From Candidatus Aminicenantes bacterium UBA4085 (GTDB lineage Bacteria; Acidobacteriota; Aminicenantia; Aminicenantales; UBA4085): DNA of 5,877 nucleotides. Shown one piece after another: positions 5,703 to 5,877 of the stretch; position 1 is the stretch's first letter, and each line of letters starts with the position of its first letter. The stretch is taken from NCBI GenBank assembly GCA_002383325.1, contig DFYJ01000068.1, positions 1-5,877 on the forward strand, read 5' to 3'. The translations under genes were made by a program, and so were the position numbers. The notes beneath the pieces are model-generated. The model searched no databases. It was not told the origin of the DNA and saw only the letters and a list, made by a program, of their open reading frames with translations.

Positions 5703-5877
5703 ATGGGCATAACAGGGCTGACCATCATCGGCGAATCCATCAACGACTCCGTTCCCTCGACCAAGAAGCTTTTCGATGCCGGCGATATCGACGGCCTGGT
5801 CGGGCTGGCCCGGGCCCAGGACGAGAAGGGGGCGGCCTACATCGACGTCAACGTCGGCTCCCGTCCGCCGGAGTTCA
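5703..5877 (+). CDS. Pterin-binding methyltransferase-like protein (3' end beyond the window)
   Basis: Only the first 58 codons are present. The translation starts MGITGLTIIGESIND and contains YIDVNVGSR at residues 46-54. IIGE-x-IN followed about 35 residues later by a (Y/L)-(I/D)-x-N-x-G strand is the opening of the TIM-barrel pterin-binding domain. It resembles methyltetrahydrofolate:corrinoid methyltransferases (AcsE, MtgA/MtvC type and the MetH pterin domain) more than folate-synthesis DHPS, whose first strand normally reads INVTPDSF. The role would be transfer of the methyl group of methyltetrahydrofolate to a corrinoid protein in the cytoplasm, as in the Wood-Ljungdahl pathway or methylotrophy. 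ATG 5703 gives a start right before the first barrel strand, so no residues are missing. The gene is divergent from the DUF6807 operon. Which methyltransferase it is cannot be decided from this fragment. Confidence 0.72.
   Translation, partial: MGITGLTIIGESINDSVPSTKKLFDAGDIDGLVGLARAQDEKGAAYIDVNVGSRPPEF

Overview
The window is GC-rich bacterial DNA, apparently a metagenome or environmental-type chromosome. The gene mix (a Tat-exported DUF362 lipoprotein, an exported GH127-type glycosidase paired with a DUF6807 protein, and a pterin-binding methyltransferase-like protein) is the kind seen in anaerobic glycan degraders such as Candidatus Aminicenantes, Acidobacteriota relatives or Planctomycetota. 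No rRNA or other marker gene is present, so this placement is only a guess.

Region 1 (1-1374) is the 3' part of a mobile group II intron. The reverse transcriptase/maturase reading frame is open at the left edge and ends at 1303. It has the YADD active site, a maturase domain and no endonuclease domain, which is the bacterial class C pattern. Domain V (CGC triad, 2-nt bulge) and domain VI (bulged A1368) follow directly, so the intron should end at about T1374.

Region 2 (1375-2675) is the 3' exon, which carries a TAAAAT -10-like box and a good Shine-Dalgarno site, followed by a Tat-dependent DUF362 lipoprotein gene. The intron ends exactly 17 bp before the -10-like box, where the -35 of a sigma-70-type promoter would stop. 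It may therefore have cut the promoter of this gene.

Region 3 (2690-5603, minus strand) is a two-gene operon. An exported DUF6807 ('PmoA family') protein comes first, then 13 nt later an exported GH127-like beta-L-arabinofuranosidase with the Glu/Cys/Cys-Cys zinc-thiolate site intact. The operon converges on the DUF362 gene with only 14 bp between the stop codons. Its promoter (TTGACA, 18 bp, TACATT) lies so close to the ATG that the mRNA is predicted to be leaderless.

Region 4 (5604-5877) is a 99-bp divergent intergenic region with a GC hairpin, then the first 58 codons of a plus-strand pterin-binding protein of the methyltetrahydrofolate methyltransferase type. It continues beyond the window.

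The operon plausibly acts on arabinose-containing glycans outside the cytoplasm. The DUF362 and pterin genes have no evident link to it beyond position. I found no clearly new multi-gene system. The most interesting points are the intron placement, the leaderless-type promoter, the DUF6807-GH127 pairing and a helical insertion in the DUF362 protein.
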